Source: Symbiodinium natans
Lineage: Eukaryota > Sar > Dinophyceae > Suessiales > Symbiodiniaceae
Direction: 5' to 3'
Length of the DNA: 24,106 bases
Assembly: GCA_905221605.1 (NCBI GenBank)
Contig: CAJNDS010001303.1
Span: 1 to 24,106 of the forward strand
In this document: piece after piece, positions 1 through 10,036 of the stretch
Position numbering within the stretch: the first letter of the stretch is position 1
How the letters are laid out: every line of letters begins with the position of its first letter
The notes under the pieces: generated by a model
Told to the model about the DNA's origin: nothing
What the model saw: the letters and a program-made list of their open reading frames with translations, nothing else
Database searches by the model: none
Translations under genes and position numbers: made by a program

Positions 1-62
<62 letters not shown>
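1..62. repeat. (TC)n microsatellite
   Basis: An uninterrupted TC dinucleotide run opens the window and probably continues to its left. It directly abuts a unit that recurs after the second TC tract near 1650. Confidence 0.97.
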
Positions 63-64
<2 letters not shown>

Positions 65-405
65 AGTTAGTGTCTAGGACGCCTGGTGCGTCGGTGCGCC
101 GAAGATCTCGACGTCCGGCTTAGCGCGGGCGTTCCTTCAGCGACTAGCGAGAGTATGCCAGGCCAACTCACGAAAGGCTGCGTTGGAAAACAGACATAAA
201 GTATCGACAAACACACTATCTGTTGCGTCAGCAATCAGCTGCGCTTTATCTTTTTCCGGAGGCGTTCGAAGCAGACCTTGCTTCAAACACGTCTGCAGGG
301 AAAGTCAATCCTCTTTCCGAGCTTCTTATCTCAAAGATTTTTCCTAGTAGGCATACACATCGTTTGCAGCATCCCGGAACCTTGGCTGCACGAGCTTCTG
401 TATCG
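63..405. repeat. Post-(TC)n repeat unit, copy 1
   Basis: The sequence beginning AGTTAGTGTCT at 65 is repeated with scattered mismatches from 1654 onward. Both copies follow a TC tract directly. They share blocks such as CTGGTGCGTCGGTGCGCC, the CATAAAGTATCGACAAACAC block, and GGCTGCACGAGCTTCTG. Copy 1 contains about 106 extra bases (roughly 256-365) that copy 2 lacks. Short open frames here overlap one another on both strands and show no motif, so I do not call a gene. The repeat could be part of a dispersed element or an old segmental duplication. Confidence 0.8.
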
Positions 406-1464
406 TCATCTTGGTGTCCGGCGACTAAATGCGCGAGAGGCCTCGTGTGTCATGCGCTAGAGATCTCTACGCCGCGGCTGGCTGCCGGCTCTTCTCCAGC
501 GACTTTCGAGGAAGTGCCAGCTGCACTACTGGCGCTGCGTCTACCCGTGCGGCCATTGCCCGACGCTCGTCCACATCGCGCTTTCCAAACCATAAACGTC
601 TGCTGATGCTGTGCATCGTCGTCGTCAACGAATCGCTTCAGAATGGCTTGCTTCTTCTGCCAAGGCAGTCAGAAGCCGAACTGAGCGGCTAGCGATGCCA
701 CTCACTTCTTCTAACGACCTTCGAAGGCCGCGTCACCAGACATGTCCGAAATATCGACGACACTTCCGGAACGCTTGGCCAAAAGTTTCTCAACATCTGC
801 AAGCTAACAATGTAGTTGGCCCATGGCGGAACGGTGGAGTTATAAACACGCGCAGCTTTTCCCAACGTCATGCCTGCCTTTCCCGTCGAAAGCAGCGCCA
901 GCACACAAGAACGCGAGCTGGCTTGGCGTGGCGAAGCTGCCGCTCCACTCATGGACCAAAGTAGCGCCGGTGTCGCGCCAAGGCGCAGAGCTTCCGCGCC
1001 CATGGCTTTTGACTACGACGGCAATGCTGGCTTTTCAGGCTAGAAACAGATAGAACCGCAGCACCTGGCATGTAAGCACCGATGAACTCAAGCTGTTGGC
1101 ATGGCTGTGCAATGTCGCTCCGAAGTTGTCGTTGATCTGCATGGCGGCAGAAGTGACTTCGGAGCGATTGATTTGCCGACCCGATGGAGACCCTGGATCA
1201 AATCGCGAGCGCGCGCCATTTTCTACTTTCTCAATAAATACCTTAGTCACGAAAACTTTGTGCTCACAGAAAGCCCTGACCTCATGCTTTGCGCAAATCA
1301 ATTCGAGCCCAAATAGCTGCGTTTTATGGTTTAAGGCTTCAGGGTAGTGAGGGTTTCAAATTTTCAGTGAAAACACATGGCGGAAAGATACTTCTCCAGT
1401 CAAAGCTTCTTTTCAAGCCCATGTAAATCTCTGTATTTGTTTATCGGCTATGCTCTCTCCGTAA
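406..1464. other. Non-coding stretch, no recognisable gene
   Basis: I see only short overlapping open frames without family motifs. One part (about 1295-1390, with TTTATGGTTTAAGG and ATGGCGGAAAGA) matches about 1905-2000 imperfectly, which extends the homology between the two post-(TC)n units. Confidence 0.6.
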
Positions 1465-1561
1465 CTCTTTCTCTCTCTCTCTCTCTATCTCTCTTTTTGT
1501 ATCTATTTCTCTCTTTCTCTATGTCTCTCTTTCTCTCTATTTATCTCTTTCTCTCTATCTA

Positions 1562-1610
<49 letters not shown>

Positions 1611-1653
1611 TTCACTCTATCTTTCTCTCTCTTTACCTCTCCCTCTCTCTCTC
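1465..1653. repeat. Impure (TC)n microsatellite
   Basis: A long pyrimidine tract of CTCTCT broken by TTT, TAT and TGT interruptions, purest around 1564-1600. Apparent open frames across it are simple-sequence artefacts. Confidence 0.97.
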
Positions 1654-2000
1654 AGTTAGTGTCTGGGAGGCCTGGTGCGTCGGTGCGCCCAAGATCTCGA
1701 CGCCTCAGCTTAGCGCCGGCTTTCCTCTTGTGACTGGCGAGGACATGCCAAGCCAACTCACGAAAGGCCGTGTCAGAAAACGGACATAAAGTATCGACAA
1801 ACACACTCTCTGTTGTGTCAGCAATCAGCTGCACTTTATCTTTCGCTCGCTGCATCTCGGAACCCTGGCTGCACGAGCTTCTGCACCGCGCGCGTTGAGG
1901 ATTGCGATATCTCGCAAATCGAGCAGAAACAGCTGCAGTTTATGGTTTAGGTTTCAAGATATTTAAGGTTAAAAGTTTTCAGTTTACAGCTGGCGGAAGG
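1654..2000. repeat. Post-(TC)n repeat unit, copy 2 (internally deleted)
   Basis: Second copy of the unit at 63-405, offset by about 1,589 bases at its start. It lacks the 256-365 segment of copy 1 and jumps to the GGCTGCACGAGCTTCTG block at about 1867. It then continues with sequence resembling 1295-1390 (TTTATGGTTTAGG followed by GGCGGAAGGG). It therefore looks like a shortened version of the whole 63-1390 region. Confidence 0.75.
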
Positions 2001-2061
2001 GTGTGAAGGTTAACAGGATGGAGACATATGGAGACAGTGAGAAAGAAACCCTGCCTTCCTC

Positions 2062-2560
2062 TCATTGAACCCGAAACCCTAAACCTTAAACCCTAGACCT
2101 TAAACCCTCAACCTTAAACCCTAAACCTTAGACCCTGAACCCAAAACCCTAAACCCATACCCTAAAAAACCTAACGAACAGGCTTGATGCCTGGTTTGCT
2201 GCTGAGGAAAGCGTTCATCTCGTGCTCGTAGCCGGCGCAATTTATGTCCAGACGATCTAGGTTTGGGGTTCGAGTTTAAGGTCTTAATCCCATTCAAATC
2301 TAAAGTTCCGAAACTTCGTCTGTAAACCTTTAACTCCCTGACCCTAAACCTTAAGTCCGAAAGTCCAATCTCGAAAGCCTTAACTTCAAATCTAAAGTTC
2401 CACAACTTAGCCCTTGATCTCTAAAACCCTGTCCCTAAACCTCAATCTCTAAGGCCTTAACTCTAGATCTTAAGTTCCACAACTTCGTCTCTAAACCCTA
2501 AATCCCTATCCCTAAACTTTAAGTCCTTCACCCCAATCTCTAAGGTCTTAACCTTAAATC
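2062..2560. repeat. Degenerate CCCTAAA telomere-like minisatellite
   Basis: Dense variants of CCCTAAACC, CCTTAAACC and CCCTAGACC occur at 2062-2165. They grade into a longer-period minisatellite carrying AAATCTAAAGTTCCACAACT, with phase marks near 2297, 2386, 2467 and 2556, a period of roughly 81-91 bases. The CCCTAAA units are the complement of plant-type TTTAGGG. The tract is degenerate and interstitial, not an intact telomere. Confidence 0.9.
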
Positions 2561-3518
2561 TAAAGTTCCACAACTTCGTCCCTGAACCTTCAAACTCTGT
2601 CCCTAAACCTTACGTCCTAAACCCCAATCTGTAAAGCCTTACCCCCAAATCTAAAGTTGCAGAGCTTCGTCCCTAAACCTTAAACTCTTGTCCCTAAGCC
2701 TTAAGTCCTAAAGCCAAATCTTTAAGCGCTTAACCCCAAATCTAAACTTCCACAACTTCGTCCCGAAACCCTAAATCCTGCCTAGACTTGAAGTCCTAAA
2801 CCCAAATCTCTAAGGCCTTGACACCGAATCTAAAGTTCCACAACTGCGTCCCTAAACTTTAAAACCCTGTCCCTAAACGTTAAGTGAAGACTGATGAGCC
2901 TTTCAAAGATTCACGAAGCTGGACGGCCATCTTGCCCTAGTAGAAGTTGAAGGGACGCGCGACCTGTTCCACGACTTCATCCCTAAACCCTAAACCCCTG
3001 TCCCTAAACTTTAAGTCCTACATCCTAATCTCTTAAGGGGTTTATGATATAGATTGTTTTTGTGATTTCAGTATATTGTGTATGGGACTTGCCTATATTT
3101 TTAAGGGTTTTATTATGATCAGGGGTTCTAAGGTCCATCGGGTCAGGGTGTTAAACTTAGATTTTATGCTCTAGGGTTTAGGATATATACTATTTTTGGA
3201 ATTTCGGTATATTTTGTATGGGAATTGCCTATATGTTTAAGGGTTCTTATGATAAGGGGTTCTAAAGTCCATCGGGCAAGCGTGTTAAACTTAAAATTTA
3301 TGCTTTAGGGTTTATGATATGTACTAGTTTTGGGATCTCGGTATATTTTGTTTGGGAATTGCCTATATTTCAAGGGCTTTATCATGACGAGGGGTTCTAA
3401 AGTCCATCGGGCAAGGGTGTTAAACTTAGATTTTATTCACCTCCCCCCTCCGCTTCCCAGCAAGATCAAAGCAGTGCTTTTGGCATGGACGTAATATCAA
3501 TGACGTTCTGATTGTCCC
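2561..3518. repeat. 958-bp tandem duplication, copy 1
   Basis: This block recurs immediately downstream at a constant offset of 958 bases. It contains more ~90-base AAATCTAAAGTTCCACAACT units (near 2647, 2737 and 2827), a CCCTAAAC segment around 2980, and three shorter subrepeats starting near 3038, 3175 and 3308 (GGTTTATGATATA followed by a GGAATTGCCTATAT-type core and a GTCCATCGGG tail). It ends in a pyrimidine-rich CACCTCCCCCCTCCGC segment. No coding potential is seen. Confidence 0.95.
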
Positions 3519-4476
3519 TAAAGTTCCACAACTTCGTCCCTGAACCTTCAAACTCTGTCCCTAAACCTTACGTCCTAAACCCCAATCTGTAAAGCCTTAC
3601 CCCCAAATCTAAAGTTGCAGAGCTTCGTCCCTAAACCTTAAACTCTTGTCCCTAAGCCTTAAGTCCTAAAGCCAAATCTTTAAGCGCTTAACCCCAAATC
3701 TAAACTTCCACAACTTCGTCCCGAAACCCTAAATCCTGCCTAGACTTGAAGTCCTAAACCCAAATCTCTAAGGCCTTGACACCGAATCTAAAGTTCCACA
3801 ACTGCGTCCCTAAACTTTAAAACCCTGTCCCTAAACGTTAAGTGAAGACTGATGAGCCTTTCAAAGATTCACGAAGCTGGACGGCGATCTTGCCCTAGTA
3901 GAAGTTGAAGGGACGCGCGACCTGTTCCACGACTTCATCCCTAAACCCTAAACCCCTGTCCCTAAACTTTAAGTCCTTAATCCTAATCTCTTAAGGGGTT
4001 TATGATATAGATTGTTCTTGTGATTTCAGTATATTGTGTATGGGACTTGCCTATATTTTTAAGGGTTTTATTATGATCAGGGGTTCTAAGGTCCATCGGG
4101 CAAGGGTGTTAAACTTAAATTTTATGCTCTAGGGTTTAGGATATATACTATTTTTGGAATTTCGGTATATTTTGTATGGGAATTGCCTATATGTTTAAGG
4201 GTTCTTATGATAAGGGGTTCTAAAGTCCATCGGGCAAGCGTGTTAAACTTAAAATTTATGCTTTAGGGTTTATGATATGTACTAGTTTTGGGATCTCGGT
4301 ATATTTTGTTTGGGAATTGCCTATATTTCAAGGGCTTTATCATGATGAGGGGTTCTAAAGTCCATCGGGCAAGGGTGTTAAACTTAGATTGTATTCACCT
4401 CCCCCCTCCGCTTCCCAGCAAGATCAAAGCAGTGCTTTTGGCATGGACGTAATATCAATGACGTTCTGATTGTCCC
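3519..4476. repeat. 958-bp tandem duplication, copy 2
   Basis: Near-identical to 2561-3518. I could find only a few single-base or few-base differences by eye, for example CGGCCAT versus CGGCGAT, CTACATCC versus CTTAATCC, GTTTTTGTG versus GTTCTTGTG, GGTCAGGG versus GCAAGGG, and GATTTTATTC versus GATTGTATTC. Such close identity next to a diverged minisatellite implies a recent event or homogenisation. Confidence 0.95.
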
Positions 4477-5095
4477 TAAAGTTTAAATCCTAGACCCCAA
4501 ATCTAAAGTTCCACAACTTCGTCTATAAACTTTTAAACTCTGCAAACCCCAATCTCTAAAGCCTTACCCTCAAATCTAAAGTTCCAGAACTTCGTCCCTA
4601 AGCCTTCAAACTCTGTCCTAAAACCTGGAATCCTAAAACCCTTCAGGCCCAGCACCCGGCCTAATGGCGGCTGCCCGAAACTCCATCGAGTCGGCACATG
4701 TTTGAGCGGAATTCAAGATTTAAGGGTTAAGGCTTTAAGGAGTGTAGGGTGATTAGGGTTAAGAGCTTTACGGGTTTCAGATGGGTTTAGTGGGCTTCTG
4801 CTCTTTCACATGTTGCTTGATTCGACTTCACAAATTATCTGGACAAAAGCGTCGGCAAGACAAACCCTCAACACTGCAGGTTTTAGCGTAGCATAATTAT
4901 ATCTTTAGGCTACTGCTTCAACATGTGGAGCATGCTAACTCTAACCCCTAAGCCCTGAACCCTGCACCCTGAACTTTGAACCTGAGCTAAATCCCAAACC
5001 TCGGAGAGCTGCGCAGCCGTAGCTTCTGAATTGATTTTGCTCTGCCGCTGAAAAACTGCGGTCTGATGCCACCGCCGGCCCCCTTGAAGTGGTTA
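4477..5095. other. Minisatellite remnant and unassigned sequence
   Basis: Two or three more AAATCTAAAGTTCCA units occur at about 4499-4600, then mixed CCCTAAA/TTTAGGG-like fragments (4720-4800, 4935-4985). I see no gene here. Confidence 0.6.
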
Positions 5096-5210
5096 TTTGT
5101 GTGTGTGTGCGTGTGTGTGTGGGCGTGTGCGTGTGCGTGTGGGTGTGTGTGTGTGTGTGTGTGCGTGTATGTGTCTGTGCGTGCGATTGTATGTGTATGT
5201 GTGTGCACTT
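5096..5210. repeat. (GT)n microsatellite
   Basis: Long GTGTGT run with GC and TAT interruptions. Both strands stay open across it because of the repeat. The Thr-His or Cys-Val repeats that result are not evidence of a protein. Confidence 0.97.
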
Positions 5211-5409
5211 TCGCCCGCCGGTGGCCAAGCAAGAAATGACGTGATGCGGCCCTCAGGAGCGGCGGCGCCTGGGCGCACCAACATATATATAGGATTATAT
5301 AGGCCCGACATGCATGCTTCTAGCCAAACTCAGAGCTGAGCTTGGCCGGTGGAGGCACAAGACACGGACCCGGCCGCGCCTATCACGAAAAATACAGTAA
5401 GCCGTAAGC

Positions 5410-5647
5410 CTGGGTTTAGGGTCTCGGGTTTATGGTAGGTTTGAGGTTTGGGGTCCGTAGCATGGCCTTCGGCTTGCTCTTGGCCTTGCCATCCGGTGCG
5501 CGACGTAGATGGGCCTCCGGACGCCGCTTCAGGTTTAGGGTTTAGGGTTTAGGGTTTAGGGTTTAAGGTTTAGGGTTTAGGGTTTAGGGTTTCAAGTTTC
5601 GGGTTTAGGGTTTAGGGGTTTAGAGTTTAGGGTTTCGGGTTTAGAGT
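5410..5647. repeat. Interstitial (TTTAGGG)n telomere-type array
   Basis: Several consecutive GGTTTAG units run from about 5531 to 5592, with variants (TTTAAGG, TTTCGGG, TTTAGAGT) continuing to about 5647 and scattered units from 5410. The orientation is opposite to the CCCTAAA-rich tract at 2.06-4.7 kb, so the two face each other. Coding sequence lies on the right only, and neither tract is terminal. Confidence 0.9.
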
Positions 5648-6597
5648 ATACTTGAGGCTGCTGCCGGTGGCGGTGCACTCGGTTCCGGCACCGCTGCCGC
5701 CTGTCCGAGTGCTCGGTCTGAGGTAAGGCTAAAAGACCGCGAGCAGAAGGTCCTCTTCCCACTCACCATCTTCCTCCTCCTCCACATTCTCTTCTTCCAT
5801 TTCTATTTCCTGTTCAATTGGATGGCAGGAATTGGATGGCAGGAGTATGTGAGAGGGTAACGATAAGTCGCCGACCTCTTCCGGCTCCTCGAGCCAGAGA
5901 TCCACGCGCTCCTTGCCCAAAAAGATATGTGAAATGGAGAGAACCTTTCTCAGAATTGGGCCTCATCCTCTGGGCCCGGGGGAGGCGGCCCCGGAGGTGG
6001 GGGCGGCGGTGGAGGCATCATCGCTGGTGGGAACTCGGCATGCAGAATTTCGATGCGGATGGCCAAGAGCTATAGCTTGGTCTGATCGAGGCCCCGGCTC
6101 CCTCCGTCTGCCAAAGCCTCAAGACCTGTCAGAGCACGAAAGATAACCAACGACTTGGTTCGACTGCTGCACATCAATAAGCTGGGTCGTCGGCTAAGCG
6201 AGCCAAAGCATGCACGCTCAGTCCGATTGTGCAGCGAACTATTGCCATCTCCCGAAAGGAGTGGCAGGAGTGCAGTGAGCCAAGCAAAACGTGTCTGCGA
6301 GACGGGCGAAGAATCATAGCCACCGCATGTCACTGAGTCTTCTATGCATGCACATACAGTGGGCCATGTAAATCACATCAACATTGGGCTGAAGAGCGCA
6401 TCTCATGCACTTCACGACACGACACGCTTGTGGATCTGCTGGCGTCACATCCTGGTGACATCAAACACATGCCGCCTTGCACAACACTGTCCGTCTGTGA
6501 TTTCCTTATGAGGAACTGATGCGAGCTTCCCCGCAGTGGTTGGAGACATCTCATCAACAGCGATGCGACTAAAATGCCTCGCTGAATATTTGTCTCA
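5648..6597. other. Non-coding stretch, no recognisable gene
   Basis: Only short overlapping open frames are present. An acidic minus-strand frame at 5729-5920 and its plus-strand shadows come from a CTTCCTCCTCC-rich segment. No motif or exon pattern is visible. Confidence 0.55.
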
Positions 6598-6599
6598 TA

Positions 6600-6659
<60 letters not shown>

Positions 6660-6742
6660 TGTAGACTTCTATATAATATATATATATATATATATATTAC
6701 ATATTATATTATAATACTTCTTTATATTCTACACATATTATA

Positions 6743-6775
<33 letters not shown>

Positions 6776-6885
6776 ATATTATATATATATATTATATATA
6801 TATATATATATTATAAATATATATATATATATGTCATGTGTATTGTCTATTATATGTATATGTGTATATAATTATATAATAAATA
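6598..6885. repeat. (AT)n-rich microsatellite tract
   Basis: Long alternating AT with embedded CATATA repeats (6630-6660) and several TATAATATAT interruptions. It is self-complementary over long spans and could form cruciform or hairpin DNA. Confidence 0.97.
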
Positions 6886-6944
6886 TGATGCCTTTCGGGT
6901 CTATTTTGACGTCTATTTCTTTCGCAAAACAATAATCGCCTAAC

Positions 6945-7190
6945 CCCAGAGACTCCCTGGAGCGCCCAAGCCCAAAATGCCCATGCCCTACCCCAGAGTC
7001 TCCCTCAATTCCGAACCCCAGAGTTTCCCTGAAGTGCCCAACCCTAGAGACTCCCTGGAGTGCTCGACCCAGAGTCTCCTGAAGTGCCCACCTATAATTT
7101 TCTGGAGTGCAGCCCCAGAGTCTTCCTGGAGTGCTTAACCCCGGAGTCTCCCTGTGCCCAGCCCAGAGACTCTTGGAGTACCTAAATCCA
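6945..7190. repeat. Minisatellite, CCCAGAGTCTCCCTGGAGTGC-type units
   Basis: Seven or eight degenerate units of roughly 30-37 bases, each with a core like CCCAGAGTCTCCCTGGAGTG followed by CCCAACC. Each core contains a short inverted repeat (CAGAG/CTCCCTGGAG), so single units may fold. No coding sense is apparent. Confidence 0.85.
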
Positions 7191-7244
7191 AATCCCTATA
7201 ATGGGGATGCTTGAAGTAAAATATTCTTGACATTTTTGGAGATG

Positions 7245-7465
7245 CGTATTGTCTACGCAACATGAATATATAAAAGACAAGTATCTATAAGAAGCGTGTG
7301 TTTGAAAAGCATAAAAAAAGCCTCACGTTATGAAACAAATAACAAAATAACACTATCAGACCGAACTATGCAAATAATACAGGTACTACAACAACATGAA
7401 AATAATGCTACTTAAAAAAATAAAGAATGAAGGCCTGGTCAAACAGGTGGGTGGGCAAGAAAAAA
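7245..7465. repeat. AT-rich duplicated segment, copy 1
   Basis: It begins GTCTACGCAACAT and includes blocks like ATAAAAAAAGCCTCACGTTAT and ATCAGACCGAACTATGCAAAT. Diverged versions of these appear in the same order from about 7710. It is non-coding and low in complexity. Confidence 0.7.
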
Positions 7466-7707
7466 GTTTTTGCAAGTCGAGTTTTGGATAAGACTTGAAC
7501 TAAAACATTGCCAGCGCAAAGTATTTAGTATGATACATATACACGCAAGCCCGCCCAAGCTCGGAACATGGTGTAGACAAAAAACATAAAACACTACTAG
7601 TCTTTAAGTAAGAAAACAAGACCGCAGTTACATGCTTCGTTCTGAGGTGGTTATTATTAATGTATTTTTTTGGGCTACGTAGAGTAGGTAGTCAGTATTT
7701 ATTATCA

Positions 7708-7945
7708 AAACGTCTACGCAACATAATTAAGAAAACAAGTAAAAATATACGAGTACTGTGTGCGTGAATAACATAAACGCCTCGCATCAATAAATAAATA
7801 AATATATAGAACTATAAGACCGAAATATGCAAATCATTGCAGTTACTTCAATAACACGAAAGTACACTGTTGAAAACGTGATGAAGATACTAATTTAAGA
7901 AATAAAAACAAAACGTAGCAACGCGGCAAGGCGGGATGTGGCGGT
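7708..7945. repeat. AT-rich duplicated segment, copy 2
   Basis: Diverged copy of 7245-7465, sharing GTCTACGCAACATAA, ATAAACGCCTCGCAT and ATAAGACCGAAATATGCAAAT in the same order at an offset of about 460 bases. Its right end leads into the second duplicated pair at 7937-8160. Confidence 0.7.
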
Positions 7946-8160
7946 GCGTACTCCGGGAAAAATGAAGAGATATCTGCTCACAGTATTCTCGTATTCTCGG
8001 CATGCATTGATTGATTTTGTTTACACAAGTAACACAATAACGAGATTACACATTAGTGGGAGGCGGCGCGGCGCACTCCGAATATAATGAAGACATAGTG
8101 GCTCGCAGTATGCTCGTATCCTCGGCTCGAATTAATTGCTTTTATTTGGATAAGTTCACA
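7937..8160. repeat. Tandem pair of ~120-bp segments
   Basis: A segment with GCGTACTCCGGGAAAAATGAAG, then CTCACAGTATTCTCGTATTCTCGG (7940-8005), is repeated in diverged form at about 8065-8135 (GCGCACTCCGAATATAATGAAG, then CTCGCAGTATGCTCGTATCCTCGG). The copies lie about 120 bases apart. This is a candidate 3'-subterminal repeat of the element whose transposase ends at 8618. Confidence 0.65.
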
Positions 8161-8617
8161 CGTGTACGATGAGAGATGAACGGTATCTCTGCGACGCATG
8201 CCGAGACTAAGGAATATATGTCCATGTATATAGATTGAATTTTCGCACGACGCTGGAAAATTATTGCAAGCTTTCATTAATGCTATTAACACCTCAACCA
8301 GCAGAAAAAATCAGTTGCGAATGTTGTCTACTACTGACTAGCAGATTTTCATTACTTGAACCATTCATGTTGTTAGAAAGAAAATAAATCAATTTCAAGC
8401 TGGAAAAAAAACGTATTGGTGTTTCCGCTGTTATGATGATTGCACCACGTTCACGTGGCGCGTAAGAGTAATACAACCATTTCCTTAGCACGCATGACTG
8501 TGACGCAAGCTTGCTGTTCTTGTTATAAACCAGCACAGCAACATGTAAGTCTCTTTTTATTTGCGCACGCAGGAATCCTGCCGCGGGAAGATCAAGTCCG
8601 CGACTGTAAGTCATAGC

Positions 8618-10036
8618 TTACGACTTACTCTTCACACCAGAGCTACGCAATGTGTGGTGCCGGATGACCCGAAGAGGAGTTCTTTTCACCTTGCGGACCT
8701 TACTGCCTTGGGCAGCTGGTCGCTTTTTGACCCAAGCTCTCACCAAAGCAGCTTCATTTTGACGAGCTTTGACAAGAGGCAAATCGGCCTTCTTCTGTCT
8801 GCCAGAAGTGTTTTGTTCGGAGCACCACGTCATCCAATCATCATCCGACCAAATGGAATTACTAGCCGCTTTGCTTAACAACACAGTCTCTGACACAATG
8901 TGTGCCAAAGGAAAGTGCGTGGCAAGGTAATGAGCAGACACTTTTATGTAACGATAGTATCGGAGCTTCAATGCTAAAGTGGAGCGATGAAGCGTGTTCG
9001 TGCTTCTCGACCACGAATTAATCTCCGCGTGCAGGGCCTCATTGCCAGAAGTCCCGCTGGGCAAGAAATGCAGCTGCTGTCTAGGTAATGCACGACGCAC
9101 TCGAACATTGTTTAGCAACCATTCCAGCCTATCCGGCGCGCACGCAGCAAACAGGATCTTGTAGATTTCCTTGTTGGGTCCTGCCGCTTTGCGCGCGACC
9201 TCACGCGAGTATCGCGAACAGACGGCAGCAACCCCTTGGATGAACTCCAGTCTACTGCGCAGCGGCGTCTCGCAATCCATTCCTCCCAGGACTGCATTTG
9301 TTTCTTCGGCAGGCATATCCATCGACAAAATCATGTCCCTATACTTTGCTTCTGCTTCATCTAAAGGTCTGGACATGTCGCCGTCGTACAAGGTCATCTG
9401 CAGCCTCAGACGCACGGAATCGTCGACTGCGCAGGTTTTCTTCAGGATGCCTCGCAGAGTTTTCGATCCGGGCGTGCGCTTGTTCCAGTGCCCATACTCG
9501 TAGACAATCGCCAGATGAATAGGGTCCAGCATCATGCCTTTTAAGTTCGGGCACGTGTACTTTGCAAGCGAGTAGAATTTTGCAGATGGACTATCAGTCG
9601 CTATATACTCAACACAACTGAGCTGTCGCTCTGTGAAAGTTTCTTGCAAGGCTTCCAGCACGTGCTCTGACTTCTCTGTCTGTAAAGGCTGAAGAAGTAG
9701 AACAGCTCCCGAACGACCCCTTACCGTTAGCAAGCGTCTCCACGCAAGCTGATCCCCGAAAGGGGCGTCGTTGCGAGCCGACGCGGAGGCCCGGTACGAT
9801 GTCTGGCCCTTCAGCTTCAGGCATATTTTCAGCGTGGCGTCCAGGCTAATGTATGTCCACTCATGCTCTGCTTCGAGATGAGCAGTCATGACACTCATTC
9901 TTGTCGTGAAGGAAGGTGATATAGTGATGTCCTCGAGCATGGGTAGCCAGTGCTTGACGTCGGCCGGCAGCAAAGTGGACAGCTTGTTACCGGCCTGGTG
10001 CGCTGCCATGTGACAGCGAGGCCATATGCTTCGCAC
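8618..10036 (-). CDS. DDE-type transposase domain, last exon (472 aa)
   Basis: This is the probable C-terminal exon of the giant element protein. Residue numbers are within this exon. Candidate catalytic acids lie in classic DDE settings: D66 in YISLDATLK, D148 in EYIATDSPSAK, then LDPIHLA (D171, H174), and E333/E338 in SGTSGNEALHAEIN. The spacing and the GT..NE..H motif resemble eukaryotic DDE superfamilies related to Mutator or Zisupton/KDZ, but I cannot place it in one. From memory it also resembles predicted dinoflagellate proteins. The C-terminus (residues 437-472) is rich in Lys and Arg and could be a nuclear localisation or DNA-binding tail. There is no good ATG at the left edge: the frame opens right after an AG acceptor at 10037-10038, and conserved-looking sequence begins at once, so I read it as an exon of the gene ending at 10119. 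The frame is free of stops, which suggests an intact or recently active copy. Confidence 0.82.
   Translation of the reverse strand: MRSIWPRCHMAAHQAGNKLSTLLPADVKHWLPMLEDITISPSFTTRMSVMTAHLEAEHEWTYISLDATLKICLKLKGQTSYRASASARNDAPFGDQLAWRRLLTVRGRSGAVLLLQPLQTEKSEHVLEALQETFTERQLSCVEYIATDSPSAKFYSLAKYTCPNLKGMMLDPIHLAIVYEYGHWNKRTPGSKTLRGILKKTCAVDDSVRLRLQMTLYDGDMSRPLDEAEAKYRDMILSMDMPAEETNAVLGGMDCETPLRSRLEFIQGVAAVCSRYSREVARKAAGPNKEIYKILFAACAPDRLEWLLNNVRVRRALPRQQLHFLPSGTSGNEALHAEINSWSRSTNTLHRSTLALKLRYYRYIKVSAHYLATHFPLAHIVSETVLLSKAASNSIWSDDDWMTWCSEQNTSGRQKKADLPLVKARQNEAALVRAWVKKRPAAQGSKVRKVKRTPLRVIRHHTLRSSGVKSKS

Noticed and set aside
1377-1733. Leu/Ser-rich 118-codon frame that resembles a membrane protein
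   Set aside because: It is a translation of the TC microsatellite; its hydrophobicity is a simple-repeat artefact.
4941-5339. Thr-His and Cys-Val repeat open frames on both strands
   Set aside because: Produced by the (GT)n microsatellite; no frame is favoured and no flanking domain exists.
5729-5920. Acidic minus-strand frame of 63 codons
   Set aside because: Derived from a CTTCCTCC-rich segment; short and without exon context.
8294-8614. 106-codon minus-strand frame directly after the transposase stop
   Set aside because: No motif, repetitive AT-rich 3' half, and the transposase already ends in a plausible basic tail; probably 3' non-coding sequence.
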